A stretch of 64,000 nucleotides of DNA from Aliamphritea spongicola (GCA_024347235.1 AP025283.1:2914001-2978000); one strand, 5' to 3'; positions 29,647 to 39,673 are shown, counted from the first letter of the stretch. Program-made: numbers and translations. The notes: generated by a model from the sequence alone, not told the origin.

Positions 29647-29988
29647 TTAAAAAACATATCTGATTTCGATAATACTCATTTGTCCCTGAACAACGGATTC
29701 CCAGCGTCCGGTGAATTCAGCACCGTAGGAAGCCGCCAGGACCGGCCCTATTTCCTGTGCTTCATCATCACTCCAGAGCGGCCCGGCCGGCACCGTGGTC
29801 ACCAGCTCATTTTCACCCCGCTGGTCATCACTCAGCTCAACCTCTACTACACTCATCTTACCGTCAACTACGGTATTCCAGACCCCGTCCAGACACCCTG
29901 ATGTGCCGCTGCGATCATAGGTGCTTTTTTCGGCATCCGCCTGGTTCCAGATAGGACCTGCGGGCAAACTGACTTTGTAGCTAGACAT
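29647..29988 (-). CDS. MVL-like mannan-binding lectin (two tandem domains)
   Basis: The intact protein of about 113 residues consists of two homologous units. Unit 1 begins SSYKVSLPAGPIWNQADAE and ends WNTVVDGKMSVVEVEL. Unit 2 begins VTTVPAGPLWSDDEAQ, continues ASYGAEFTGRWESVVQ and ends GQMSIIEIRYVF. This is the architecture and motif set (PAGPxWsnxeAq, fTGxWxtVv, MSvvevel) of the Microcystis viridis lectin MVL, which binds Man-alpha(1-6) cores of high-mannose glycans. Unit 2 is the better match; the middle of unit 1 is divergent and holds the only cysteine. There is no signal peptide, as in MVL. Start ATG 29988 has AGGGA six bases upstream. Target glycan and purpose are unknown. Confidence 0.85.
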   Translation of the reverse strand: MSSYKVSLPAGPIWNQADAEKSTYDRSGTSGCLDGVWNTVVDGKMSVVEVELSDDQRGENELVTTVPAGPLWSDDEAQEIGPVLAASYGAEFTGRWESVVQGQMSIIEIRYVF

Positions 29989-30654
29989 CACGATTCCCTG
30001 TTGCGCACTGGCTGTACTTACATCCCGAATATTTCGTTCAGCCTGGTATCAAATGACATAATTCTGACTAACGTGTAAAGAGTGCAAACAGTCACCCGGT
30101 GGTGAAGTTTACAACAAAGCAGGAAGGCGCTGATCTGATCAGGAGATTTACGGGGTGATATGCGCCCATACCACCCCGTATAAAAATCATCCTTAACGAA
30201 GCTCCCATCCGTGAAATGGCTCTGTCCCTAAAGCCTATCATCCCTGAATCAATCCATGAGCGCCTCATCCAAATAAAGGCTAATAATCCTGCTCGTCCAT
30301 GAATGGGTGACTCCGTCCCCAGATCCATTCATGCATACATCCTGATGCAGCGCTCATCCGTGAACTTTTCAGTTCCTTTGCAGTAATTCCTGTAGCTTCG
30401 ACCAGCTTCCGTGTCATTGGCGTTATGTCATCCTGACACGCTCCCTTTCTGACTGCTGCAATGATCTCTCCGTACAAATAAGTCTAACAAAGCCTGAAAT
30501 TTAAAAAGTATCATCTTGGTATCAGTTGCAGGGGCAAAAGAGACGAAACGCCATAATTGATCACTTTTTAATCAACAGTTAACTTTTTAGTGTGATACTG
30601 GAAAATTAAAGGGTGGGAAATGAGCCGCCGGTATCGGTCACCGGCGGCGAATAA
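29989..30654. other. 666-base region without a supportable gene
   Basis: Minus-strand frames at 30092-30328 and 30280-30477 exist but lack ribosome sites and recognisable domains; one (YGEIIAAVRKGACQDD, GITAKELKSSRMSAASG) could be a decayed gene piece. The stretch 30190-30370 contains many short CCATGGA/TCATGGA-type words in both orientations (for example CCATTCATGG at 30297-30306), as seen in degenerate extragenic repeats. 30480-30600 is AT-rich. Confidence 0.4.
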
Positions 30655-33572
30655 TCAGCCGAATAAGCTGTGCTGCAGTGGCGTGCAGGAGAAGTGAAGG
30701 CGGGCTTTCTGTACCCATTCGGAAGCCACAAAGGAATTGTCACCCACCGTGCGGGACATAAGATAATACAGTTCCGGCAAATAACAGTTAGCACCCTGCT
30801 GCTCTGCCTGTCCAATGGCCTCTTCCAACACCTTAACCGCTTCCTGTTGCTGTCCGTGGCTGATCAGAACATCACCAATCAGCGCGGCATACAGGGAATG
30901 GGTCAGCCGGAATCCGGTACTGGATAACCAACGCTGAAACGCCGTTGAAATGGTCAGAATATGCTGCTCATCAGGGGTCTGCTGGTATTCAGCCCACCCC
31001 TTAAACAACGCGGCGATTCCTGATAGAACGGAAAGGCATTTTCTGCCGTCAGCACTTCCAGCTCCGCGGCATACTCAAGGGTTTTCTCAACGTTACGCTG
31101 CTTCCAGGAGAACCACGCGCCGGCCTGTAAAGCAATCGCCAGGCTGAACATATGCCCGACTTCACGGCTGGTTGCGATCATGTCTTCCAGATAGGACTCG
31201 GCCTGCTCATCCTGTAACTGCAAAGCACTCAGACACTTAAAACACCAGGCAATCATACGGGGATCCTGGCCTTCAATTTCCAGTGCTGATTCCAGCATAT
31301 CCGGCTCATACTGCTCCAGCGCCAGACTTGAATGCCGGAACGCATCCTTAGCCCGGCCGGCCCAGAAACAGGTATTCCCCAGAGCTGTCAGTGCCTGCAT
31401 TTTACAGGCGCTGTCTTCCAGTTGTTCGGATAACTCCAGAGCCTCCTGGGCATAGCCAATGGCTTCCGGAATATCCAGCCGCATCAGGGCAATTGTCCAG
31501 ATTCGGAATAAGCCATTCACCTTACGGTGATAACTCTTGGTCCGGTCACACAGCTCAAGGATTTCAGCATACACATCGCTGATCACCGGGGAGTACCAGC
31601 CGTAACGCATTTTATAAACGTTCGCCAGATAGAACAGCAGATCCAGCTTAAGGTCTTCACACTGTTCCGGCGTATATTTCCCCGGTACAGTGTTCCGGCA
31701 GGGCCGCTGTTACCAGCAAATCACGGGCTTCCAGAAGTTGCGTTTCAGCTTCACTGTAACTGTCAGCGGCAATCAGCAGATTGGCATAACGGGCCTGATA
31801 AATAACCGCCCGGAAATAATTACCTGCCAGATTAAACTGACGGTATAACCACTCCATACGTAACCGGTCACGGGAAGGCGTTTGCTCAGACAACTTGCCA
31901 TCCATCATGGCTTTCTCGACTTCATCCGCCAGTTGCCCGTGACGCTCGGAACGGTCTTCATCTTTGAGGGTTTCAACCACCAGCTCACGGATCAGCCGGT
32001 TAGCAATTTCCAGCTGCCCGTCTGAAGTAGTCCGTACCAGTTGCGACTGCCGCAGGGCCTTCAAATCAGATTGCCCTGCCAGCACATAGAGGACATCAAG
32101 CGGTAATGAAGCTCCCGCTAAAGCCAGATACTGCATTGCCTGCAGTTCACCAAAGCTCAGGGCAAACAACTGCTCTTCCAGCACAAGCTGAATAGACTCA
32201 GGCATTTGCTGACTGTCAGGATCCACCTGTTCCAGCAATAAATTCAGATAAAACGGTACTCCGTTAGAACGGGCAATGCTTTGCTGCAGCCATTCGCGGG
32301 AATGATGCTTAAAGTGCCCCGCCAGCTTCTCGCATTCCGCCACCGTTAAGCGGGATAACGCAATAAAAGAATCCGGATTCAGTAACCGGATAACCCGGTC
32401 AGAATAACGGAAGGTACTGGTAATCACTGCCGCCACCGGGAAACCCCGCAGTGTCTCACTCAGTTCAGCCAGCTGTTCCAGTGCATCCGACACACAAAGA
32501 TGAATATTATCAATCAGCAAGGCCAGCCCGGCAGGCATGTTTTCCAGCGTCGCCACCAGCACATCGCTGTCTTCGGCCAGCCCCTGAGGGCGCCATTCTT
32601 CCAGGCGGTTAATCAGGGACAGGCGCCAGTCCGTTTCATATTGCTCTGCATCCAGGCGAATCACTTGCATACCGCGGCTCTGGGCGTAACCGGACATCTC
32701 TTCCAGCATCCGGGTTTTACCCATACCGGAATCACCGGCCAGGCAGTTCAGTGTTAACCGGCCATCCCCAGACTGACGTCAAACTGGCCCTTTAAGCGGC
32801 CGAGTTCTTTATCACGGCCATACAGTGGAATTTGCCGTTCTTCCTTGCAGGTAGCACCTTCTATCACCCACCAGCCAGACTGTCCCGGCTGCAATGGTGA
32901 AAAATCAAAATGCAGGTCATAAAGAAATTTAAGCTGATCCCCACCACAATTTTATTGGCCGGAACATACATTGCTTCATCCAGCAACCGGCTGACATCAC
33001 TGTTCGGCAAGGTATATCCCTTGCCGTCGTGGTGTAACTGTTCCAGAGAAATCAGACAGAAATGCGGTGACAGCAGTGAGGCAGGCCGCTCGGTCAGCAT
33101 TTGTTCCAGCAACAGTAAAATATGTGCCCTGCCGCTGTTAGCGGAATCCGGTGCAGTAACATACTGGCTGAAGGCCGCAATGACATAAGCACCGTGCTGT
33201 TTAACAAACAGCGGGCTCAAATCATTCAGTTGTTGCTGTATAGCAGCATGTTGTTCAGCATCAGTCACCTTAACAACAGCAACCACACTCAGGCGGTTCT
33301 GTAAAAGTGCCTGCCCTTCGGCCAGATCGTACTGCTCTTTGTGCAATGACAATTCTGCGTGGGATACCGAAAAACTCCGCCAGATTATGCAATGTGCGCA
33401 GCGTTACCGGCTTATTGGTTTCCGCACGCTTAATGGTGGCAATAGATATACGTAAATGCTGGCGTTCACAGGCATCGGCCAGCGCTTCCTGACTGAGGCC
33501 GTGCTCCCTGCGGAGACGTTTCAGACGAGCACCGTCAATAAAAATCTGCCGGTCTTTTGTTTTGTCATGCAT
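30655..33572 (-). CDS. Large HTH / cyclase-like / AAA ATPase / TPR regulator, frameshifted
   Basis: About 972 residues. The N-terminus is a Cro/C1-type HTH (LKRLRREHGLSQEALADAC, ISIATIKRAE, TLRTLHNLAEFFGI). The next part, about residues 95-240, has VKVTDAEQHAAIQQQLNDL and KQHGAYVIAAF, resembling a degenerate class III nucleotide cyclase domain. An AAA/STAND ATPase follows, with Walker A GDSGMGKT and Walker B-like ALLIDNIHL. The C-terminal half is helical TPR repeats (PEAIGYAQEALELSEQLED, ALTALGNTCFWAGRAKDAF). The layout parallels cyclase-ATPase-TPR and MalT-like STAND regulators, but with an Xre-type HTH at the front. Frame changes lie near 33360, 32920, 32770, 31680 and 31010. ATG 33572 has AGGA five bases upstream. 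The signal and targets are unknown. Confidence 0.8.
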
Positions 33573-33987
33573 CAAATCCTGAACCAGGTAAAACCTGTTA
33601 TACAACCTGCTGAACGAATCAGACTTTAAAACAGAAAATGGCCATCAACTAATACAGAAACAAGCCATTTGCCAGGCTTTGATCGAGCATATTCAGCGGA
33701 TGAAACACTTTATTATTCTAATACTTATGTCACAAACGGGAGAACAGTCAGACAGGCACCTGCATCTGTATTCGCTAAACAGAAATGCACGTACCCTTAA
33801 ATGACGGATTCGCTGCCAGTTGCCGCCGACTGTCCCCACAGAAACGTTTAAACTCAAACGCTAGCCATGCAAAAACAAACGAATCCCAATACGCAAAATA
33901 TACCCGACAATTGCGGGTAACACACCTGTTGATTCCAACAGTCCATAGATCAATTGTTACAGTAAATCCTCAAAAGAAGCCCGAGAC
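33573..33987. other. 415-base intergenic region, nothing recognised
   Basis: The region lies between the start of the HTH-AAA-TPR gene and the end of the IclR gene. No coding frame, repeat or convincing terminator was found. It should contain the promoter of the large regulator near 33600-33700. Confidence 0.4.
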
Positions 33988-34755
33988 TCAGTTTTCATAA
34001 CCAAGTTGAGCAGAAATAGCCCTGCCGGCGGCTTGCAAATCTTCAATCCAGGCATCTTTGCGCCGCTCAATCGGTGCAGAAACAGACAAGCCCGCTGTAA
34101 TATTACCGGTCCGGTCGTATAACAATACGCCGATACAGCCCACATCAATTTCAGCCTCTTCATTATCCAAAGCATACCCCTGAGCAACACTTTTCAAACA
34201 CTCATCGGTCAGTGCCGGTAAGGATGAAAATGTATTACGGGTATACGCGGGCAGATTGGTACGCTGTGCGTAATTGGCAATTTCCTCTTCCCCGGAGCCG
34301 AGCATCAGCTTGCCCACACCGGTTACATGCAGGGGTGCCCGGCTGCCAATAATCTGCTGAACATGCATCATGCGGTTCGGAGTCACTTTTTCAAAATAGA
34401 TAACCACGTCTCCTTCACGGATCGTCAGGTTAACCGTTTCACCGGTCTTATCCCGTAATTTTTCCATAAAGGGTAAAGCCACCGCCCGTAAATCAATGTC
34501 CGTATGCAGGCGATTACTCAGCTGCAGCAGACGCTGCCCAAGCCGGTATTCGCCGCTGCCATTGCGCTCAACAAAACGGTTATCGATCAGTGAATGCAAA
34601 ATCCGGTGCGCGGTTGAGGATGTAACCCGGTATCGGCACTGAGCACCTTCAGCTTCACCGGCTTTGAATAGCGTGAAATGGAATCCAGCAGCGTTGCTGC
34701 CCGGTCGATTACCTGAATACGCGCTTCCGGTTTTTCTTTGTTTTTCCTGAGACAT
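33988..34755 (-). CDS. bhcR: IclR-family regulator of the beta-hydroxyaspartate cycle (BhcR-like), frameshifted
   Basis: About 256 residues. The N-terminal winged helix reads, after correcting two indels (AAAAACC near 34735 and CCTCAACC near 34625), ARIQVIDRAATLLDSISR ... STAHRILHSLIDNRFVER. The IclR effector domain follows: LPFMEKLRDKTGETVNLT, RAPLHVTGVGKLMLG, and the C-terminal GCIGVLLYDRTGNITAGLSV. The ATG at 34755 lies behind GGAGAG. The gene diverges from bhcABCD, as bhcR does in Paracoccus denitrificans, where BhcR is a glyoxylate-responsive activator. By synteny I infer the same role here; glyoxylate binding is not shown by sequence. Confidence 0.87.
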   Translation of the reverse strand: MSQEKQRKTGSAYSGNRPGSNAAGFHFTLFKAGEAEGAQCRYRVTSSTAHRILHSLIDNRFVERNGSGEYRLGQRLLQLSNRLHTDIDLRAVALPFMEKLRDKTGETVNLTIREGDVVIYFEKVTPNRMMHVQQIIGSRAPLHVTGVGKLMLGSGEEEIANYAQRTNLPAYTRNTFSSLPALTDECLKSVAQGYALDNEEAEIDVGCIGVLLYDRTGNITAGLSVSAPIERRKDAWIEDLQAAGRAISAQLGYEN

Positions 34756-34794
34756 CTGCCTGCTCTCCGAACGTTTTGAACGTATTTGCAATGG

Positions 34795-34947
34795 GAAACA
34801 ATTTCATAATGCAGCAGATATTTTCACAATACAACACACTTATTTTGCATTTCGTATTATGAAAATCAGAAAACAAAAATTAATAGATTAAAAACAATCA
34901 CTTAAGAACATAATTCCAGAAAAGCCACCAATTTTCACATAATGAAA
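34795..34947. promoter_or_regulatory. bhcR-bhcA divergent promoter region with three palindromes
   Basis: Two closely similar inverted repeats fit TTTCr-N5-TGAAA: TTTCGTATTATGAAA at 34850-34864 and TTTCACATAATGAAA at 34933-34947. A shorter one, GAAACAATTTC, is at 34795-34805, just upstream of the bhcR start. IclR proteins bind such palindromes as dimers or tetramers. The repeated TTTC/GAAA half-sites are therefore candidate BhcR operators serving both directions. Confidence 0.55.
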
Positions 34948-35055
34948 TGATTGCGTATTGCGATATAAAAACCTGACTCATAAGTTAAATAGTAACTGAC
35001 CAAGGCAGCCGTTATCCGGCACAGAGCCCAACTATCAACTTTAGGCAGAGCAATC

Positions 35056-36222
35056 ATGGCAGATCAAAACCCCGTTTTTATTCCCGGCCCGACCAACATC
35101 CCGGACCGGTTACGCAATGCAATGCACATTCAGAGCCGCGACCACCGCGCCCCTGACTTTGTAGAAACTTTTGCCCCTGTCCTGCGTGACTGCAAAAAGT
35201 ATTCGGTACCGACAGTGGTGAAATCATCACCTTCCCGGCCAGTGGGACCGGTGGGTGGGAAGCCGCTATCTGTAACACCCTGTCCCCGGGTGACAAAGTA
35301 CTGATTGCCCGCTACGGCATGTTTTCGCACCGCTGGATCGACCTTTGCGAACGCCATGGTCTGGATGTACAGATCATCGAATGCAGCTGGGGCAGCGGTG
35401 CACCGGCAGACCAGTTTGAAGAAGTGCTCCGTGGTGACAGTCAGCATGACATCAAAGCCGTTCTGGTTACCCATAACGAAACAGCCACCGGTGTACTGAG
35501 CGACATCGCAGCCGTTCGCCGGGCAATGGACAGCGCCGGCCACCCGGCAATGATGTTCGTTGACTGTGTAAGTTCGCTGGCTTCGGTGCCTTTCGAGATG
35601 GATGCCTGGGGAGTGGACATTGCCGTGTCCGGTTCGCAGAAAGGTTTCATGCTGGCTACCGGCATGGCCATTCTTGGGGTAAGCCAGAAAGCACTGGCCG
35701 CCATGGAAACTGCCACCCTGCCACGGACCTTTTTGACTTCCGCGACATGATGGCAGCCAACGCAACCGGTGGCTTCCCTTACACACCACCCCTGCAACTG
35801 ATTTACGGCCTGAAAGAAAGCCTGAACATGCTGTTTGAAGAAGGTCTGGAACAGGTTTACGCCCGCCATCACCGCCTGGCGGAAGGTGTTCGCAAAGCGG
35901 TATCAACCTGGGGACTGAAATTATGTGCCAACTCACCGGAGCTTTATTCCAACACAGTAAGTGCCATTTATGTACCGGAAGGCTTTGACAGTAACCGTTT
36001 AACGGAACATGCCTTCAGCAAATACGGCGTTTCCTTCGGCATCGGCCTGGGTGAAATGAATGGCAAGGCATTCCGTATTGGCCATCTGGGCTCACTGACC
36101 GACGTTATGGTGCTGTCGGACTGGCCACCATCGAAATGGCCATGGCCGACCTGGATTACCCGATAGAACTGGGCAGCGGTGTACGTGCCGCACAGGAATA
36201 TTTTCGCCAGACCGCCGCGTAA
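35056..36222 (+). CDS. bhcA: L-aspartate:glyoxylate aminotransferase BhcA, frameshifted
   Basis: BhcA moves the amino group of aspartate to glyoxylate, giving oxaloacetate and glycine. It is a PLP fold-type I enzyme of the serine/alanine-glyoxylate transaminase family, about 388 residues. Visible motifs are FIPGPTNIPDRLRNAM, EIITFPASGTGGWEAA-like (split at 35210), VTHNETATGVLSDIAAVRRA, MMFVDCVSSLASVPFEMD and the PLP lysine in AVSGSQKGFMLATG. Frame changes occur near 35207, 35730 and 36120. ATG 35056 lies six bases after an AGGCAGAG site. It is the first gene of four, with 32 bases to bhcB. The specific substrate is inferred from the operon; alone it would be called a serine-glyoxylate transaminase-like protein. 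Confidence 0.9.
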
Positions 36223-36254
36223 GGCACCTTCAAACTGCAGAGAAGAGGTAAATC

Positions 36255-37216
36255 ATGTCTGAACAAACAATGATCATACCGACCTGGGATGATGTAAAGA
36301 TCGCCCACGAGCGTATCAGACCCTACATCCATGAAACACCGGTCCTGACCTCACGTTTCATCAATGAGCTGACCGGCGCGGAGCTGTTCTTTAAGTGCGA
36401 AAACTTTCAGAAAGCCGGTGCGTTTAAAGTGCGCGGTGCCTGTAATGCTGTGTTTGGTCTCAGCGAAGAACAGGCGGCAGTTGGTGTGGCCACCCACTCT
36501 TCCGGTAATCACGCCCTGTCGCTGTCTTACGCTGCAGGCCAGCGCGGCATCCCCGTTTCAGTGGTGATGCCACGGACCGCGCCTCAGGCAAAGAAAGATG
36601 CAGTTATCGGCTACGGCGGAAAGATCGTCGAATGCGAACCATCTACCAGTTCACGGGAAGCAGTATTTGCAGAAATGGTCGCCCAGTCCGGTGCGGACTT
36701 CATTCACCCGTATAACGATCCGCGGGTAATCGCCGGCCAGGCAACCTGTTCCCGGGAGCTACTGGATCAGGTCGACAATCTGGACGCTGTTATCGCGCCG
36801 ATTGGCGGTGGCGGGATGATCTCCGGCACCTGTCTGACCCTGTCCAGTATCGCACCTGAAGTAAAAATCTATGCGGCAGAACCGCTGAATGCCGATGACG
36901 CAGCACGGTCTTTCCGGGCCGGTCACATCATTGCTGACGATGCCCCCAGACCATTGCGGATGGCTTAAAAGTGCCTCTGAAAGACCTCACCTGGCACTTC
37001 GTCAGCAACCACGTTACGGACATTCTGACGGCCACAGAAACAGACATTGTAGACGCCATGAAGCTCATCTGGAAGCGCATGAAAATTGTGATGGAGCCCA
37101 GCAGTGCGGTACCACTGGCGACCATTCTGAAGAATCCGGATGTATTCCGGGGCAAACGCATCGGCGTGATTATCACCGGCGGCAATGTCGATCTCGACAA
37201 ACTGCCCTGGCTGTAA
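36255..37216 (+). CDS. bhcB: beta-hydroxyaspartate dehydratase BhcB, frameshifted
   Basis: BhcB removes water from erythro-beta-hydroxyaspartate to give iminosuccinate. It is a PLP fold-type II enzyme, about 320 residues, closest to threo-3-hydroxyaspartate ammonia-lyase/serine racemase. The PLP lysine is in NFQKAGAFKVRGACN, followed by SSGNHALSLSYAAGQRGI and the phosphate loop IGGGGMISG. The C-terminal MEPSSAVPLATIL and GVIITGGNVDL are typical. It lacks the regulatory ACT domain of biosynthetic threonine deaminase. The frame changes near 36945 (GCCCCCAG), giving TIADGLKVPLKDLTW. AGAGGTAAATC precedes ATG 36255. Confidence 0.9.
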
Positions 37217-37326
37217 GCATCCCGTAAACCGAACAACGATCTTATCCCGGACAGTCTCTGCACAACAGCACGCCTCTCACTTGCTGAGAGTACTGCCGGG
37301 TAAAGAAAATTTATCTGGAGAATCCC

Positions 37327-38483
37327 ATGACAGCACAAAACAATTTACCGGCGTCCCTGGAAGTAGGTTATGACATCCCTGCTACCATCGGTATGAACGA
37401 AGCAGACATCCAGACCCCCTGTCTGGTTGTTGACCTGGACGCCCTGGAAAAACATCCGTACCATGGGCCGCTATGCCCGTGAAATGGGTGTTCGACACCG
37501 GGTACACGGCAAGATGCACAAGTCCGTTGATATAGCTTTATTACAGGAGCGCCTGGGTGACAGCTGCGGTGTTTGCTGCCAAAAGTATCGGAAGCAGAAG
37601 TATTCGCCCGTGGCGGTATCCGTGACGTACTGGTGTCCAACCAGGTACGAGACCCGGCCAAAATCGACCGCATGGTACAACTGCCGAAACTGGGTGCACG
37701 GACAATCTGCTGCGTTGACGACATCGATAACGTTGCTGAACTGTCTGCGGCTACCCAGACCCACGGCACTGAAATTGAGTGCCTGGTAGAAATCGACTGC
37801 GGTGCCGGCCGCTGCGGTGTGGCCGCCGGTGAACCGGTGGTTGAACTGGCCAAGGCTATTGCTGCTGCACCGGGCCTGAAGTTTGCCGGTATTCAGGCTT
37901 ACCAGGGCGCTATGCAGCACTTGCAGGACTACAGCGAGCGTAAAGAAAAATCAACATCGCGGTTGAAATGGTAGCCCGCTCCATCGAACTGCTGAAAGCG
38001 GAAGGCCTGGAGTGCGACATCGTTGGCGGTGGCGGCACCGGCTCCTACTACTTTGAAGGTAATTCCGGTGTGTTCAACGAACTGCAATGTGGTTCATACG
38101 CCTTTATGGATGCGGATTATCAGACCATCCACGATGAGAACGGCGAGCGTATCTCTGAATTTGAAAACTCACTGTTCATCCTGACCTCCGTCATGAGCCA
38201 CGCCAAAGCCGACAAAGCCATCTGTGATGCCGGCCTGAAAGCCCAGTCGGTAGACAGCGGCCTGCCGTATATCTTCGGCCGCGATGATGTTGAATACATC
38301 AAGTGCTCCGATGAGCACGGTGTAATTGCCGATCCGAACGGCGCCCTGAAAGTAAACCAGAAGCTGAAACTGGTACCTGGCCACTGTGACCCTACCTGTA
38401 ACGTTCACGACTGGTACGTAGGCGTTCGCGGCGGCAAGGTTGAAACCCTGTGGCCGGTATCAGCCCGCGGTAAAGCTTATTAA
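37327..38483 (+). CDS. bhcC: beta-hydroxyaspartate aldolase BhcC, frameshifted
   Basis: BhcC condenses glycine and glyoxylate to beta-hydroxyaspartate, the carbon-carbon bond-forming step of the cycle. It belongs to the fold-type III PLP (D-threonine aldolase/DSD1) family, about 385 residues. Marks are TPCLVVDLDALEKN, the PLP lysine region HGKMHKS, VEIDCGAGRCGVAAGEP, FAGIQAYQGAMQH, and the C-terminal metal site in VPGHCDPTCNVHDWYVGVRGG with His and Cys ligands. Frame changes lie near 37448 (GAAAAAC), 37568 and 37948 (AAAGAAAAATC). GGAG lies seven bases before ATG 37327. The second half (37968-38483) is read in one frame. Confidence 0.92.
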
Positions 38484-38546
38484 GCATTAACACCCTGATT
38501 TGTAGTGCCGGGCAACCGGCACACAACACCTGTAAGGAGTCACTGA

Positions 38547-39530
38547 ATGACTACTCAGAATAAAGGCGTTGCCATTGTTTCCGAAGCCGTTTGCGAAGCG
38601 ATTGTTGGCCGCCCGGAAGCCTTCACCGCTGTCGAAAACATTTTTGCTGCCATGGCAAAAATGATGCGTACAACTTTCCCGTTGTCCGCGAAGCCATTGG
38701 CCATGCCGATGCCCTGTACGGATTTAAATCCGGTTTCGACCGGGCCGGTCAGGTACTGGGGGTTAAATCCGGCGGATACTGGCCCGGCAATGCAGCCAAC
38801 GGCCTGACTAACCACCAGTCCACGGTAATCCTGTTTGATCCGAACACCGGCAAACTGAAAGCCCTGGTCGGCGGTAATTACCTGACCGCTGTCCGTACGG
38901 CAGCATCTTCTGCGGTGTCTATTGCTCACCTGGCCCGTAAAGATGCCAAAGTACTGGGCATGGTCGGCGCGGGCCACCAGTCAACCTTTCAGCTACGGGC
39001 CGCCGTGGAGCAACGCAACTTTGAAAAGTGGTTGCCTGGAACCCACACCCTGAATACCTGCCAAGGCTGCAGGCTGTCTGCGATGAACTTGGCTTGCCAT
39101 TCGAAGCGGTCAGCCGCGAAACACTGGGGCCCAGTCTGACGTTATCATCACCATCACCTCAGCCTTTGAACCCTTACTGAAGAAGAGCTGGATCAAACCC
39201 GGTACACACATTGCCTGCATGGGCACCGATACCAAAGGTAAACAGGAAGTTGATCCTGAACTGCTGGTTGCCGCCACCGTATTTACCGACGAGACCGAAC
39301 AGTCGGTCACCATCGGTGAAGCACAGCATGCCGTCGCAAACGGCAGCCTGAGCGCCAGCGACATTACCCCGATCGGTGAAGTCATCAATGCCACTCACCC
39401 GGGCCGTCGTTCTGATGATGAAATCACCCTGTTTGATGGCACAGGGGTGGGCCTGCAGGATCTGGCAGTCGCATCGGCGGCCGCTGAACTGGCCATCGCC
39501 CAGAACAAAGCTGACTGGACCGAACTGTAA
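38547..39530 (+). CDS. bhcD: Iminosuccinate reductase BhcD, frameshifted
   Basis: BhcD reduces iminosuccinate to L-aspartate with NAD(P)H, regenerating the amino donor of BhcA. It is an ornithine cyclodeaminase/mu-crystallin family protein of about 327 residues. The substrate-binding part includes GFKSGFDRAGQVLGVKSGGY and VGGNYLTAVRTAASSAVSI. The Rossmann loop is VLGMVGAGHQSTFQLRA, and THIACMGTDTKGKQEVDPELL and the C-terminal DDEITLFDGTGVGLQDLAVA follow. Frame changes lie near 38660 (AAAAATGATG), 39028 and 39118. AAGGAGT is eight bases before ATG 38547. It is the last gene of the four, followed by a long hairpin and a strong terminator. Confidence 0.92.
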
Positions 39531-39554
39531 GCAGACATCACGGCTTCTGCTTCC

Positions 39555-39650
39555 GGTATATCGCTGAACCTGCCGGCATCTCCTGCCACTGCTGACGTCC
39601 AAATGCGAATGGCGGAGTAACTCCTGTCCGTCGGTAAGTTCAGCGATACC
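39555..39650. repeat. Long imperfect hairpin downstream of bhcD
   Basis: GGTATATCGCTGAACCTGCC (39555-39574) is inverted against a tract ending GTAAGTTCAGCGATACC (39634-39650). Further matching blocks inside (CTCCTGCCA against TGGCGGAG) make one nearly 100-base hairpin. It could be a 3' mRNA-stabilising structure or a palindromic extragenic repeat unit. Confidence 0.55.
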
Positions 39651-39673
39651 CTTGCTGCCTGAATCAGGCAGCC

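Noticed and set aside
30092-30477. Minus-strand frames of 65-78 codons
   Set aside because: No ribosome site or family; sequence is full of short CCATGGA-like words typical of degenerate repeats. At most a gene remnant.
35130-35936. 268-codon minus-strand frame opposite bhcA
   Set aside because: It is the antisense shadow of bhcA, whose motifs and PLP lysine are clear on the plus strand.
36255-37216. Plain threonine dehydratase (IlvA) for the bhcB gene
   Set aside because: No ACT domain, and it sits in the conserved bhcA-B-C-D order, which favours beta-hydroxyaspartate dehydratase.
38547-39530. Ornithine cyclodeaminase for the bhcD gene
   Set aside because: The family is shared, but operon context points to iminosuccinate reductase; there is no arginine or ornithine gene nearby.
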